Shown piece by piece: positions 8,874 through 18,545 of a stretch of 44,220 nt of DNA (the stretch's first letter is position 1; every line of letters starts with the position of its first letter). Source of the DNA: DAONFI01 sp035403485 (lineage in GTDB: Bacteria; Planctomycetota; Phycisphaerae; SM23-33); the NCBI GenBank assembly GCA_964536835.1, contig CAZIAZ010000024.1, positions 1-44,220 on the forward strand, given 5' to 3'. Under the pieces are notes generated by a model. It ran no database searches and had not been told where the DNA came from. It saw only the letters and a program-made list of their open reading frames with translations. Made by a program: the position numbers and the translations under genes.

Positions 8874-9737
8874 TCAGCGTTTGTGAAATATGGCGACTAT
8901 GTCGGCGTCGTTGCAGAGGAAATAGCCCGCCAGCAGCCAGAACAGCGTGCCGGGATGATACAGCAATCTGCCGATTTTTTTATTGGGTTCGAACAGCATA
9001 TCTATGCAGCCGTCGTACTGTTTCATGTAATGATGCAGGAACGGCAGGGACAGGAGCGGCATATTTGTATATGGAGTGGGATAATACGCCTGTAGCGACC
9101 AGCCCAGGTCGGCGGCGCATTGTATGAGCGTATCAATGGCGAAGATATGCCTGTGATACGGCTGATGTAGCGGATGGACGAATTTTTCCGGATTTTTCAG
9201 GTCTATGCCGGCTGCGTTCGGCGTGCCGATTGCGATTTGGCCGCCAGGCCGGACCAGCGAATCCAATTGTCGCAGGATTTCCAACGGGTCGGCGGCATGC
9301 TCGATGACGTCCTGGGCCACAACAAGGTCATATTGGCGGTTCAGAATAATCGGGTCAGAATGGTCAGCGGAGTAGCGGTCGTATCCGACGGCATCATAAC
9401 CGTCCGTTCGCATATATTCCATCAGAAGGCCGCTGCCGCAGCCATAATCCAGAATTTTCCACGTCCTGCTCATGCCGGCACGCTTGAGCCGATGTGTCAG
9501 GCGGCGATAGCTCATTTTTAATATGCCGTCGAGCGTCTGCTTGAAAAACGGATAATAACTATAGTAATAATCAAGATTTACGTCGGATTTGGAATGTATG
9601 GATCTGCATTTTTCACATCGCCATAATTCAAAAATCTCGTTGCGAAACTTACGGACGTTTGAGCGAATTGATGTTTGTTCCGGATTTTGCGAGACATGCC
9701 CGCATATGCAGCATTTATTATCTGTGTTTTCTGACAT
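8874..9737 (-). CDS. Class I SAM-dependent methyltransferase with N-terminal zinc-ribbon-like segment
   Basis: A 287-residue protein. An N-terminal CxxC pair (CCIC) and a second pair (CEKC) about 28 residues later form a probable zinc ribbon. A Rossmann methyltransferase domain follows, with motif I LDYGCGSGLLMEY, an acidic residue after the second strand (VGYDRYS) and motif IV/V DLVVAQDVIEHAADP then LVRPGG. This layout is shared with methyltransferases acting on sugars or other small molecules in cell-surface pathways. The substrate is not determinable. The gene is transcribed towards the repeat element and is divergent from the next methyltransferase gene. Confidence 0.8.
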   Translation of the reverse strand: MSENTDNKCCICGHVSQNPEQTSIRSNVRKFRNEIFELWRCEKCRSIHSKSDVNLDYYYSYYPFFKQTLDGILKMSYRRLTHRLKRAGMSRTWKILDYGCGSGLLMEYMRTDGYDAVGYDRYSADHSDPIILNRQYDLVVAQDVIEHAADPLEILRQLDSLVRPGGQIAIGTPNAAGIDLKNPEKFVHPLHQPYHRHIFAIDTLIQCAADLGWSLQAYYPTPYTNMPLLSLPFLHHYMKQYDGCIDMLFEPNKKIGRLLYHPGTLFWLLAGYFLCNDADIVAIFHKR

Positions 9738-9842
9738 TGCGGGAATGATACAAATATGGCACTTGCATGTCTATTGTTTTTTTTGTACGGTATTTGCCTT
9801 AAAATAGGAGGGATATGCCTGAAAAATACATAAATGTTTTTT

Positions 9843-9873
9843 CTGTCACTATTGGGGGATGTTTTTGTATAAT
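9843..9873 (+). promoter_or_regulatory. Candidate sigma-70-type promoter
   Basis: TATAAT at 9868-9873 lies 30 bases before the start codon at 9903. The best -35-like hexamer is CTGTCA at 9843-9848, with a long 19-base spacer, so only the -10 is convincing. Confidence 0.35.
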
Positions 9874-9902
9874 AAATTAAATTTTGTGGAGAACATGGAA
9901 GT

Positions 9903-10754
9903 ATGGATAAATGGATTGAAAGTATTGAATTTGAAACCCTCGGTGCGGTTAACCGGTTTTTTAAAAAATTCGTGACCAATCCCATCGCCAATTATACGCC
10001 GTCTCGCATCATGAAAAAGATGCTGCGTGATGACCAGAGCGTTCTTGCGTTATCTAATTGGCGTGATCCTGGCGGGTGGCGGAGCATGGTAATAAGTTAC
10101 GAGCCCAGCCAATGTGTGCGGACATGGGACAAACTGCTGGTCAAAGGCGGCACAATGCCGATGGCTCTTCGCAACAGGCGTAAATTGGCTACGCGGCTGA
10201 TAGCCGGATTGCTGGACGAAAGTCGACATCGTCCTGCGCATGTACTCTGCCTGGGTGCCGGGCCCGGCCATATAATCACCGACGCCATGTTGCAGGCACA
10301 GAAGAACGATACCCATGCCACGCTTGTGGACATCAGCAATGACGCTTTCGAGTACGGCAAGGAACTTGCGGCTGGCAAAGAACTTACGCAGCGGGTCAGG
10401 TTCATCCAGGGCGACGTGCGCGAGGTTCGCGTGGAAGACCGTGTGGATGTGGTCAAGATGATAGGCATTTGCGAGTATCTCACGGATGGTCAGTTGTTGG
10501 ACATCGCCAGAGCCCTGCAGAAAATAATGCCGGTTGGAGCGGCGATGGTTTTTAACAGCATTTCCGATGCCCACGGTACTGACAGGTTTTTCCGCCGCGT
10601 TTTCGGGCTCAACATGACGTATCGTACGCCGCAGGAGCTGACGAAGATATTTTCGAAAGCCGGCTTCGGCGAGTTCAGGGTTTTTGCTGAACCGCTGGGC
10701 GTTTATACCGTATCGGTAGCCAGGATGCTCAGCCCCGAAGGCGAACAGGCCTGA
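9903..10754 (+). CDS. Class I SAM-dependent methyltransferase
   Basis: A 283-residue protein with the Rossmann methyltransferase core starting at about residue 110: motif I VLCLGAGPGHIITDAM, then the ribose-binding acidic residue in LVDISNDAFEYG, and the later strand VDVVKMIGICEYLTD. The N-terminal 100 residues are a helical cap of unknown role. A GGAG RBS precedes the ATG by about 10 bases. The gene is followed after 25 bases by a larA-like gene and then a glycosyltransferase, so it probably belongs to a three-gene operon. The substrate is unknown; lipid or small-molecule methylation is possible. Confidence 0.8.
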   Translation: MDKWIESIEFETLGAVNRFFKKFVTNPIANYTPSRIMKKMLRDDQSVLALSNWRDPGGWRSMVISYEPSQCVRTWDKLLVKGGTMPMALRNRRKLATRLIAGLLDESRHRPAHVLCLGAGPGHIITDAMLQAQKNDTHATLVDISNDAFEYGKELAAGKELTQRVRFIQGDVREVRVEDRVDVVKMIGICEYLTDGQLLDIARALQKIMPVGAAMVFNSISDAHGTDRFFRRVFGLNMTYRTPQELTKIFSKAGFGEFRVFAEPLGVYTVSVARMLSPEGEQA

Positions 10755-10779
10755 GTGGTAAAAGAACAGGACCAGTTTC

Positions 10780-12129
10780 ATGGATATTAAAGTACCGTGG
10801 GGCGATGGCGAGCTGGCGTTCGCCATTCCCGACGATTGGACATTGCTGCAGATGGCTGAGCCTGAGCACAAAGTCGCCTCGGCGGATTGGCCGGACAGAC
10901 TGGCTAACTCCCTGGACAAGCCCGTAGCCGGCGAGTCGCTGGCTAAACTGTTGGCTGACGTTGCCGCTGCCGGCGGAAAAGTGTGCGTTGTAGTTGAAGA
11001 TATTACCCGCCACAGCCCGCTGCCTGAAATCCTGCCGCTGCTGCTGCGGGAATTCAAATATTCAGGCATAACAGATTCGCAGGTTGTCTTCATGATGGCT
11101 GGCGGCATGCATCCCGCGATATCAAGGCGGCAGATGGCCGAAAAACTCGGCGGCGAAATTTTGGAACGATTCGACGTGCGGTTCAATCCCTGGCATGACG
11201 AGTCGCAGTATGTCTGCGTAGGAACGATAAACGGCAAAGATGTGCGCATTGCCCGCGATGTAGCGATGAGCGACCTGCGGATAGTGGTTTCGAGCGTTTC
11301 GGCGCATTTGCAGGCTGGTTTCGGCGGCGGGTACAAGATGTTCTACCCGGGCTGCAGTGAGATATGGAGCATACGCGCATTGCACAAGACCGGCGTAAAT
11401 CGCTACGGCATACGTCAGATGGTGGGCACTGTGCCGCCGCGGAATAAAATGCGTCAGGTGATAGACGCAGCCGGCCGACTGACGGACGCATATCACGGCA
11501 GAACGTTCATGGTACAGTATCTTCTTGACGATAATGACCTTCCGTCAGCCATCGCCTGCGGCGACCCGTTGCCGGTACACGAAATGCTCACCAAGCAGAG
11601 CGCAGTATCATGCGGCGTAGTCTGCGGAACTCAGGCTGACATTCTCATAACCAATTCGCATCCTCGCGACCACGATTTATGGCAGTGCTTCAAAGCCATC
11701 CCGAATACCTGCTGGGCCGCCAGGCCAGGCGGCGTAGTGATATGTCTGGCACGCTGCCCGGAAGGTTTGAATGAAATGAAAACCCTGAATTGGCCGTTGA
11801 GCCCGCTATGGACCCGAAGAATAATACGATGGATTGGCGCGGGAAATATCGCTCAGATGGTTGATAGAATGGTTACCAGAATTGCCGGAGATTCGTCGTG
11901 GTTTTTGCGGCTTGCCACGCAGATACTCCAGCGCAATCCCATATATATGGTTTCGCCCTCGTTGATGGAAAGGTCAGAGGGTTTTCCAGGCATAGCATTG
12001 TTCGGCACTGTTGAGGAAGCTCTCGATTCCGCCCGAAGGCTTCTTGGCGGCGGCCCTCAACGCGTCGCGGTATATCCGTGGGGCGGTGCCAGTTATCCAA
12101 TCACGGCGGACATCACGGTGCAGCAGTAA
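10780..12129 (+). CDS. LarA-family nickel-pincer racemase/epimerase-like protein
   Basis: A 449-residue protein of the lactate racemase (LarA, DUF2088) family. In LarA the nickel-pincer cofactor is linked to Lys184, with His200 as nickel ligand and His108/His174 as acid-base pair. This protein has equivalents at Lys186, His202, His111 and His176: the motifs are GGMHP, SAHLQAGFGGGYKMFYPG and IRALH. The Lys-His spacing is identical, so it should bind the cofactor. Family members act on various 2-hydroxyacids, so the substrate is uncertain. None of the cofactor genes larB, larC or larE is in the window. The gene sits between a methyltransferase gene (25 bases) and a glycosyltransferase gene (2 bases), suggesting one operon. 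Confidence 0.85.
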   Translation: MDIKVPWGDGELAFAIPDDWTLLQMAEPEHKVASADWPDRLANSLDKPVAGESLAKLLADVAAAGGKVCVVVEDITRHSPLPEILPLLLREFKYSGITDSQVVFMMAGGMHPAISRRQMAEKLGGEILERFDVRFNPWHDESQYVCVGTINGKDVRIARDVAMSDLRIVVSSVSAHLQAGFGGGYKMFYPGCSEIWSIRALHKTGVNRYGIRQMVGTVPPRNKMRQVIDAAGRLTDAYHGRTFMVQYLLDDNDLPSAIACGDPLPVHEMLTKQSAVSCGVVCGTQADILITNSHPRDHDLWQCFKAIPNTCWAARPGGVVICLARCPEGLNEMKTLNWPLSPLWTRRIIRWIGAGNIAQMVDRMVTRIAGDSSWFLRLATQILQRNPIYMVSPSLMERSEGFPGIALFGTVEEALDSARRLLGGGPQRVAVYPWGGASYPITADITVQQ

Positions 12130-12131
12130 GA

Positions 12132-13325
12132 ATGAAATTTTTTGCAATATTTTTGTGCGTTATCGCGTCGGTAGAACTGATTGAATGGTTGTTACGGAAC
12201 ATTCTGGCGTTGAAATACTGGCGGGCGCAGCAGCATTTGCGGCCTTCTTCGCCATGTGACCTAGATAAAACCTGCCCGCCGACAGTCAGCATTGTGGTAG
12301 CCGCCAAGGACGAACAGGATAATATCGAAAATTGCCTGCGTTCGCTGCTTAGCCAGGATTATCCCGCATTGGAGATTATCTGTGTGAATGACCGCAGTAC
12401 GGATGCTACGGCGGCTGTCGTCGAAAAAATAATGAAGGAAGACCCGCGAGTACGGCTGATAAATATAGAAAAATTGCCGGACGGCTGGTGCGGGAAAAAT
12501 CATGCCATGCAACACGGCATACGTCAATCATCGGGCGACTGGATTTGCATGACCGACGCCGACTGCATAATGACCGCACCGAATACGATTTCCGTGGCGA
12601 TGCGCTACGCGCTGGACGAAAAAGCCGACATGATAAGCGTAGTCCCCACGCTTAAGATGCACTCATTCTGGGAGACGCTTCTTCAGCCGATATGCGGCGC
12701 TGTGCTGATGGTATGGTTTCCGCCGATGAAAGTGAACGACCCTGCCAAATCGCATGCATACGCAAACGGCATGTTCATGTTCATAAGTCGCGGGGCATAT
12801 GAGAAAATCGGCACTCATAAGGCTATCGCAGGCAGTTTGATAGAGGATATCGACATGGCGCGGCGGGTGAAGAACGCCGGCCTCTGTCTGCGGATGATAC
12901 CTTCAGAAGATATGATATCGGTACGGATGTATACATCGCTTTCCCAGATAATCCGCGGCTGGGTGCGGATATTCATAGGCTCGTTTCCGCGATTATGGCC
13001 GCAGACGCGCGCTCTTATGGTACTTATCGGCAAAGGGTTAACGCTATATATTGCTGCGGTACTGGGGTGGATAATGTTAGCCTTCGGGGCTGAAGACGTT
13101 GCGTGGTGGAAAGGCTGTGCAATCATTGGTACGATTGGCAGCTTCATAGAAACCGTCATGACTTGCAGGTTTTTCATACATGTCTGCGGCAAATGGCCAC
13201 TGGGCATGCTTTATCCGCTTGGCTGTATCATGACGGCAAGCATACTCGGCAGGGCAATTTTCAAACATCTTACCGGCGGAACGATAGTCTGGCGAAATAC
13301 TTCCTATAAAGCCGGCCCTCAATAG
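12132..13325 (+). CDS. Family 2 glycosyltransferase, membrane-anchored
   Basis: A 397-residue protein. An N-terminal hydrophobic helix (about residues 1-25) is followed by a GT-A domain with VSIVVAAKDEQDNIENCL, the nucleotide-sugar site VNDRSTDAT and the metal-binding DADC. Several hydrophobic segments in the last 120 residues (such as GLTLYIAAVLGWIMLAFGA) anchor it in the membrane. The open frame continues upstream into larA, but the ATG two bases after the larA stop gives the natural start. The architecture resembles lipid-acceptor glycosyltransferases, including those of hopanoid or carotenoid pathways. The acceptor is not known. It is translationally close-coupled to larA. Confidence 0.85.
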   Translation: MKFFAIFLCVIASVELIEWLLRNILALKYWRAQQHLRPSSPCDLDKTCPPTVSIVVAAKDEQDNIENCLRSLLSQDYPALEIICVNDRSTDATAAVVEKIMKEDPRVRLINIEKLPDGWCGKNHAMQHGIRQSSGDWICMTDADCIMTAPNTISVAMRYALDEKADMISVVPTLKMHSFWETLLQPICGAVLMVWFPPMKVNDPAKSHAYANGMFMFISRGAYEKIGTHKAIAGSLIEDIDMARRVKNAGLCLRMIPSEDMISVRMYTSLSQIIRGWVRIFIGSFPRLWPQTRALMVLIGKGLTLYIAAVLGWIMLAFGAEDVAWWKGCAIIGTIGSFIETVMTCRFFIHVCGKWPLGMLYPLGCIMTASILGRAIFKHLTGGTIVWRNTSYKAGPQ

Positions 13326-13354
13326 TTCCACAAATCCCGAAAACCAAGTTTTAT

Positions 13355-13383
13355 TTGAATTTTGATTCTAATGACCTTAGAAT
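13355..13383 (+). promoter_or_regulatory. Candidate sigma-70 promoter
   Basis: TTGAAT (13355-13360), a 17-base spacer and TAGAAT (13378-13383), about 67 bases before the ATG of the TPR-like gene at 13450. It would start a unit containing the TPR-like and toroid/DUF4159 genes. Confidence 0.45.
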
Positions 13384-13449
13384 AACGTCTTTATGTATGC
13401 AGGGCGCGGAAACGGTTAAAAAGTTGTCTTTCATGGCAGGAGAGTTTTT

Positions 13450-16227
13450 ATGCGTATGCCGGAAAAATCAAAAATTCAAGTCAGTTCCATTTGTCTGATT
13501 GCAACGTTGTTTTGTGTTTTTTCCCCTACTTCAACAGCAGCCTCCAAGCCGTGGGAAGCCGCCGCCGAAGTCTATAATGCATCCTTGAAACTATATAAAT
13601 TGAATCAGTGGCAGGATGCTCTGGCGGCTCTTCAGGGTTTCGTCGAAGATTTCCCTACAAATGAAAATGTGCCGCTGGCATATCTCCAGATAGCCTCTTG
13701 CTATAACTTCATGCATAAGGATGATGAAGAGCTCAAAATTCTTGAAAAAATAACCAAGGAATTTCCCGATACGATGGCTGCTTTTTATGCATGGAGCACC
13801 ATATACTACGATAAATTTAAAAAGGCCCAAGAGGTGAAATCGCAGGCTGAATCGGGTAAATTTTCAAAGGAATTCAAGGATTTCGTACTGTTTCTGGAAA
13901 ACATGGAAAAACAGTTCGGCGGGTTGTTCATCGCACCAATCAATCAGATTCATTGGCCGGTGATTAGTGATTATTACTGGCATTATTCTCCAGGCAGAAT
14001 TACATGGTGGCCTTATTATGAAGTATTGGGATATGAGATAGAACTTTATCCCCTGAATGGATGGAATTACTGGACGACCAGGTTTCCTGACCAGAGAATG
14101 ACTCAGAGTATTCTGACGCTGGCGAAAAATCCGGCGATGGCCGAAGAGTTGCTTCGCGTACTTCAGCCGTGCTTCAGAAAACTGGATGACGATCTGCCGG
14201 CATGCTGGAAAATGATGCATGTGCAGCTTCTTGAAAAGGGCAGAGGCGGAGAAAAAGCCGCCCAGGCACAACTTGCCAAATATGAAGCCTATTACAAAAA
14301 AGGCGATCCGATGGGAATACCTCTCAAGGTCTTTGAACTCAAAGTCGCATGGGATAATAAAAAAATGGACCTTGTAAAGGAGATAAGCAATTACCTGGCT
14401 GATAATTTTATGGGTTATCACGATCTTTATCAGCCGTTTAGCCGATGGATGGATTATCTGTATGCATCCGGCGATAACCAGGAATTTATCCGGTTGAGCA
14501 AAATGTATATGGACAAAACTCCTGAAGGCGGCTGGGAGTCGGCAATTCTCGACAGATGGGTCAACCTTGCGGCACGCGGGGTTGTTAAACCAGAGGACGC
14601 TGTTGCCCTGATTGATGCCAATCAGACTTATTATCCTGAAAATATGTGCAGAGTCTCCAGGAATCTGATGCGGAAAATCGATATATACCAGTCCGCCAAA
14701 AGTACCTCAGAAGCCGTAAAGGCAATGACCATGCTTCTCAGCAGGGAAATGTGGTCGAAAGAAAATTTTAATTGGGCTGACAGGAAAGCTTCATCGAATA
14801 AAGAATTGAAAAGCGTTGTCGATAAGACTTGTGAACAGTTCGGCATTGCCAGAGAAAAGCCCGGCAGTTCCGCAAAAGCCGTCTACGACGATCTCCGCCG
14901 GCGTATCAGCCAGAAACAAGACCGGTTTGTCGAAGAGTTGGCTATGAAACTTTATACGGAGTATCGGCCGGATTACTATACCATAATGGGTATATATAAT
15001 ACCGTTAAGTTTTTTTACGATAAAGCTGCGCATCAACAGCGCAACAAATGGGCCGACATAATGGTTAACAGCTATCCGTTCAATCCATTGACCCAGGAAG
15101 TCGTACAGTATCAGATAAACGCTGCTGACGCAGCTAAGGATTTTGAAATGCTGGCTAAATGGACCAGCCTTGGGCTGAAAAATTTTCCTTCCGCTACTCA
15201 TACTGACAAATGGATAGAATTGCGGCTTTACTGTTTTGATCCAGCCAAGGAGATTCAGAACAGGGCGGCTTATGCAAAAACTCTTCTGCAGAAGCGTGCC
15301 GATACCGGCGAGCCACAAGCCGTAAGAATGTTGGGCACATATGAATGTCAGACCATGAACACGTGGAAACAACATGCTACATATTGGCTGAGCCGCGCAG
15401 GGAAATATAAGGGCAAATACGCTGAAACTGTCTGTAACCACTATGCGTGGGTGTATGGTTATAGAGAGCCTTATAGCCGATGGCAGTGGAGTTATGTTGA
15501 TTTTGACGGTGCAGCCCGCGGCATGACCGGCTTGGCGGAGCAGAATTATCGGCCGGACTGGAAATGGAAGACGATGTTTGACGACGTTAATGTCCTTGCC
15601 ATGGGGGGCAAGGGTACTATGGCAATGCAGATTCTGATGAAAAAATTGCCCGATGTCAAATATGCAGCCGATATTCATAAGAGACTGGATTTGCCCAATC
15701 TTGGCTATGCGTGTGGAAAAGACAAAATGCTGGCAAAGTCTATGGGCATGCTTTCCAGGGTCAAGGGGATGGTAACCACGGCTGAAGGCAAAATGACCGC
15801 TCTGATGATGCTTGCCAATGCATGCAGATTCAACGGCGGACAAGGCCAGGTCGCAGCCAAAACATATGTGGCTGCTGCGGCTTATTACAAACGGCCGGTT
15901 ATGAAATGGCAACTTATGATTATGGCGTATCAATGCTCTAACAGGCCCGAACAGATAACGCTCTTCAATTCTTATGCCTCGCAGATGAAAAATGCTCTTG
16001 ACCGTCGGCCATGGCTGATATCTTGCGTAGGACTTGATTACATTGCGGAAAAGAATCTTCCGAAGGCTAAGGCTGTTCTGGGATCGATGTTGAACGAGTA
16101 TAAAGCCAGTACCTATACCGGCCAGCTTGCCGAAGCACTACTCAAGGCATCAGCTAAGAGCAAGCCAACTGCGACTACTGCCAAAACCGCTAAATCTGCC
16201 GGCAGCACCAAGAAAAAAGACAAATAA
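13450..16227 (+). CDS. Large exported TPR-like protein
   Basis: A 925-residue protein with a Sec signal peptide (hydrophobic ICLIATLFCVFSPTSTAA, likely cleaved after Ala at about 31). The mature N-terminus has tetratricopeptide-type helical pairs like those of BamD/YbgF (EVYNASLKLYKLNQWQDALAAL, then a second pair with AYLQIASCYNF). The rest is helical, rich in Trp, Tyr and Lys, with no catalytic motif I recognise. The C-terminus is a low-complexity Ala/Thr/Lys tail. A strong RBS (AGGAG) precedes the ATG. It is followed after 41 bases by the toroid/DUF4159 gene and is probably in the same operon. A role in a cell-envelope complex is likely but unproven. Confidence 0.75.
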   Translation: MRMPEKSKIQVSSICLIATLFCVFSPTSTAASKPWEAAAEVYNASLKLYKLNQWQDALAALQGFVEDFPTNENVPLAYLQIASCYNFMHKDDEELKILEKITKEFPDTMAAFYAWSTIYYDKFKKAQEVKSQAESGKFSKEFKDFVLFLENMEKQFGGLFIAPINQIHWPVISDYYWHYSPGRITWWPYYEVLGYEIELYPLNGWNYWTTRFPDQRMTQSILTLAKNPAMAEELLRVLQPCFRKLDDDLPACWKMMHVQLLEKGRGGEKAAQAQLAKYEAYYKKGDPMGIPLKVFELKVAWDNKKMDLVKEISNYLADNFMGYHDLYQPFSRWMDYLYASGDNQEFIRLSKMYMDKTPEGGWESAILDRWVNLAARGVVKPEDAVALIDANQTYYPENMCRVSRNLMRKIDIYQSAKSTSEAVKAMTMLLSREMWSKENFNWADRKASSNKELKSVVDKTCEQFGIAREKPGSSAKAVYDDLRRRISQKQDRFVEELAMKLYTEYRPDYYTIMGIYNTVKFFYDKAAHQQRNKWADIMVNSYPFNPLTQEVVQYQINAADAAKDFEMLAKWTSLGLKNFPSATHTDKWIELRLYCFDPAKEIQNRAAYAKTLLQKRADTGEPQAVRMLGTYECQTMNTWKQHATYWLSRAGKYKGKYAETVCNHYAWVYGYREPYSRWQWSYVDFDGAARGMTGLAEQNYRPDWKWKTMFDDVNVLAMGGKGTMAMQILMKKLPDVKYAADIHKRLDLPNLGYACGKDKMLAKSMGMLSRVKGMVTTAEGKMTALMMLANACRFNGGQGQVAAKTYVAAAAYYKRPVMKWQLMIMAYQCSNRPEQITLFNSYASQMKNALDRRPWLISCVGLDYIAEKNLPKAKAVLGSMLNEYKASTYTGQLAEALLKASAKSKPTATTAKTAKSAGSTKKKDK

Positions 16228-16268
16228 TCCTTTAATAAAATAATTCCGAAAAGCCAGGAGGCATTATC

Positions 16269-18545
16269 GTGAACAAAAGACTTATTTGTGTGGTTGTATT
16301 ATTTCTGGCATGTTTTTCCAGCATTGCCAGCAGCCAAAATGTGATGCGCGAAACCACGGATAAAGATATCGATGTGGCCATTTCGGCGCTTAAAAGTTAT
16401 CTCTGGAGCAATCAGTACAAGGATGGCGGCTGGCCTCTTTCGCCGCGATACTGCCACAGCCATATGCTTACGCCTGGCTTCGGAACGGCTATAACGATTT
16501 TTGCCCTTCTTGAGTCTGGTGAGAGTTATGAAAATAATGAAAAGATGAAGAAGGCTATAGACGTACTTTGCAGACTTGATTTGAGAAACGACCTCAAATG
16601 CAGGGCTTTGCGGGTTTCCGCGCTGAGCAGGACTATTGGTGTGGACAAGAAATCTCCCTATCAACAGATTTTGAAGCAGGACATTGAGTGGCTGCTCAAG
16701 GGTAGGGGCGTTTGGGGCGAAAAGGGGCCGGAAAAATATGGCGATAATACGTGCAATCATTTTGCATTGATGGCCTTGTGGGACGCCAGTCTGGCCGGCA
16801 TGGAAATAAAAAAGAATATATTTCTGGAAAGCGAGAAGGTATGGACGTCGCGACAGAATAAAGACGGCGGCTGGGCTATTACCGGCCTGGAAAAACTTCG
16901 CAGTCGTTCGACAGTTCAGATGACTGCCGCCGCTCTGGCCAGCATGTATGCCTGCCGTGATGCAGCCAGTTTTTCTTCCGGCCGTTATGCGTATGAAAAA
17001 AACATAGACGACGGCTGGAAATTTATGGACTCTAACCTTACGGAAGAGGAATTGACCAGTCATGTTTATACTGAATTTTCCGTTCAGCAGGCTGGCATGG
17101 CCAGCGGCGATAAATTCATCGGCGGCCTTGATTGGTACGCCATAATAGCCGACAAACTTGCGCAGCCCCGAACTTCGTTTGCAGATTACGACAGTACTCA
17201 ATGGGGACATATCGTTACGCCGGCTTATGAACTTATCATTCTTTCCAGGGGCCGTCTGCCGCTGACGTTTAACAAGCTCGATTATGGTGCAGGCACCGGC
17301 TGGGACTTTCATCCCAGAGATATCGCCCGTTTTACGGAGTATATGGATACCAACTTTGAAAGGCCGATGCGCTGGCAGATTGTGAGCTTGAAAGACAATA
17401 TTCGCACGCTGCTGGATTCGCCGATAATGATGATAAGTGGCGAAGATGCCATGAATATCAACGAAGCGCAGTGGAAGATGCTGGTGGATTACTCGCTCAG
17501 CGGCGGTACTCTGCTTTTCGTGCCGGTCAAAAAGGGTGTAAAATTCCTTGAGTCGGTCAAGAAGAAACTCAACGAATCATTTGCCGCCGTTAAGGCTGAA
17601 TCCGAAACATCGAATTATGCTCTCAGGGCACTGCCGTCGGATGACCCTCTCTACAGCATGTACAAGGAAATTCCTGGCGGCGACAGACTCATGAAACTCT
17701 CCGCGCTTTCTGACGGCACACGATATCTGGCTGTAGTCTGCGAGAGGGATATCGCCCAGTCGTGGCAGAGAAAGCAGATTCTTTCCGGCAAGAAAGATTA
17801 CCTTATGGGTGTGAATTTCTTTCTTTACGCCACGGGCATGAATTCACTGTCGAGCCGCATGCGGCCGGTTTTCGTCCGTACCAGTGAAAAGCCGATTAAC
17901 ATAAATATCCAAGTCGGCTGGCTGAAGCATAAGGGTAACTGGAATACCCAGCCGTTTGCCCTGAATTATCTGCACGATAAACTTGTTGCGGAAAATAGCG
18001 TCGGCTTATCCATAGAAAAGGGTTTGCCGATAGATGCCGACAAATTCAAGGGCAAGCAGCTTCTCTGGATGACTGGTACAAAATCTTTTCAGCTCAACGG
18101 CCATGAAATACTTGCGCTTCGCAAATTCATGAAAAACGGCGGCGTTCTTTTTGTAAATGCCGTTGGCGGTTCGGCTGAATTTGATGAGTCCGTACGTGCC
18201 ATGTTTGAAGAGATTTTCCGTGACGATACCGATGTCATACAATCCTTTGCCGACCTGGATTCGCCGCTGCGTACCGGCAAAATGGGCGAGTATCGTGGCC
18301 CGAAAATTGAAAAATCGCAGCGGACTTACGCATTTCGCAAAGCCGTGCCGCAGACGCCCGATCCTTTATGGGTGTACATGGACAAGAAAAACAGAGTTAT
18401 GGCTGTGTATGTGAAGTATGGCGTACATGACACAATGGATGGGCATACAGGGTATGGCGCTATCAGTTATATGCCGTCCGATTCCCTTGATATTGCAGCT
18501 AACGTTGCTCTTTATTCACTGGTATATGGCATGTCATTCAAATAA
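16269..18545 (+). CDS. Exported protein with squalene-cyclase-like toroid and two DUF4159-like modules
   Basis: A 758-residue protein with a GTG start and a strong RBS (CAGGAGG, 8 bases upstream). A Sec signal peptide covers about residues 1-23. Residues about 30-330 form alpha/alpha-toroid repeats of the prenyltransferase/squalene-oxidase type, with Gly-Gly-Trp turns (KDGGWPLS, KDGGWAITG). Two similar alpha/beta segments follow, at about 340-430 and 545-660, each with a strand, a Trp/Leu-x-x-Leu helix and a GG-turn (SLSGGTLLFVP; MKNGGVLFVNA), the hallmark of DUF4159. The active-site aspartates of terpene cyclases are not evident, so enzymatic cyclase activity is doubtful. It is probably a periplasmic structural or binding protein acting with its neighbours. 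Confidence 0.75.
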   Translation: MNKRLICVVVLFLACFSSIASSQNVMRETTDKDIDVAISALKSYLWSNQYKDGGWPLSPRYCHSHMLTPGFGTAITIFALLESGESYENNEKMKKAIDVLCRLDLRNDLKCRALRVSALSRTIGVDKKSPYQQILKQDIEWLLKGRGVWGEKGPEKYGDNTCNHFALMALWDASLAGMEIKKNIFLESEKVWTSRQNKDGGWAITGLEKLRSRSTVQMTAAALASMYACRDAASFSSGRYAYEKNIDDGWKFMDSNLTEEELTSHVYTEFSVQQAGMASGDKFIGGLDWYAIIADKLAQPRTSFADYDSTQWGHIVTPAYELIILSRGRLPLTFNKLDYGAGTGWDFHPRDIARFTEYMDTNFERPMRWQIVSLKDNIRTLLDSPIMMISGEDAMNINEAQWKMLVDYSLSGGTLLFVPVKKGVKFLESVKKKLNESFAAVKAESETSNYALRALPSDDPLYSMYKEIPGGDRLMKLSALSDGTRYLAVVCERDIAQSWQRKQILSGKKDYLMGVNFFLYATGMNSLSSRMRPVFVRTSEKPININIQVGWLKHKGNWNTQPFALNYLHDKLVAENSVGLSIEKGLPIDADKFKGKQLLWMTGTKSFQLNGHEILALRKFMKNGGVLFVNAVGGSAEFDESVRAMFEEIFRDDTDVIQSFADLDSPLRTGKMGEYRGPKIEKSQRTYAFRKAVPQTPDPLWVYMDKKNRVMAVYVKYGVHDTMDGHTGYGAISYMPSDSLDIAANVALYSLVYGMSFK

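Noticed and set aside
10050..11336. 428-codon minus-strand frame
   Set aside because: It lies antisense to a methyltransferase and the LarA-family gene, both with conserved motifs, and its protein is low complexity.
14791..15933. 380-codon minus-strand frame inside the TPR-like gene
   Set aside because: Antisense to a gene with signal peptide and RBS; no recognisable domain or RBS of its own.
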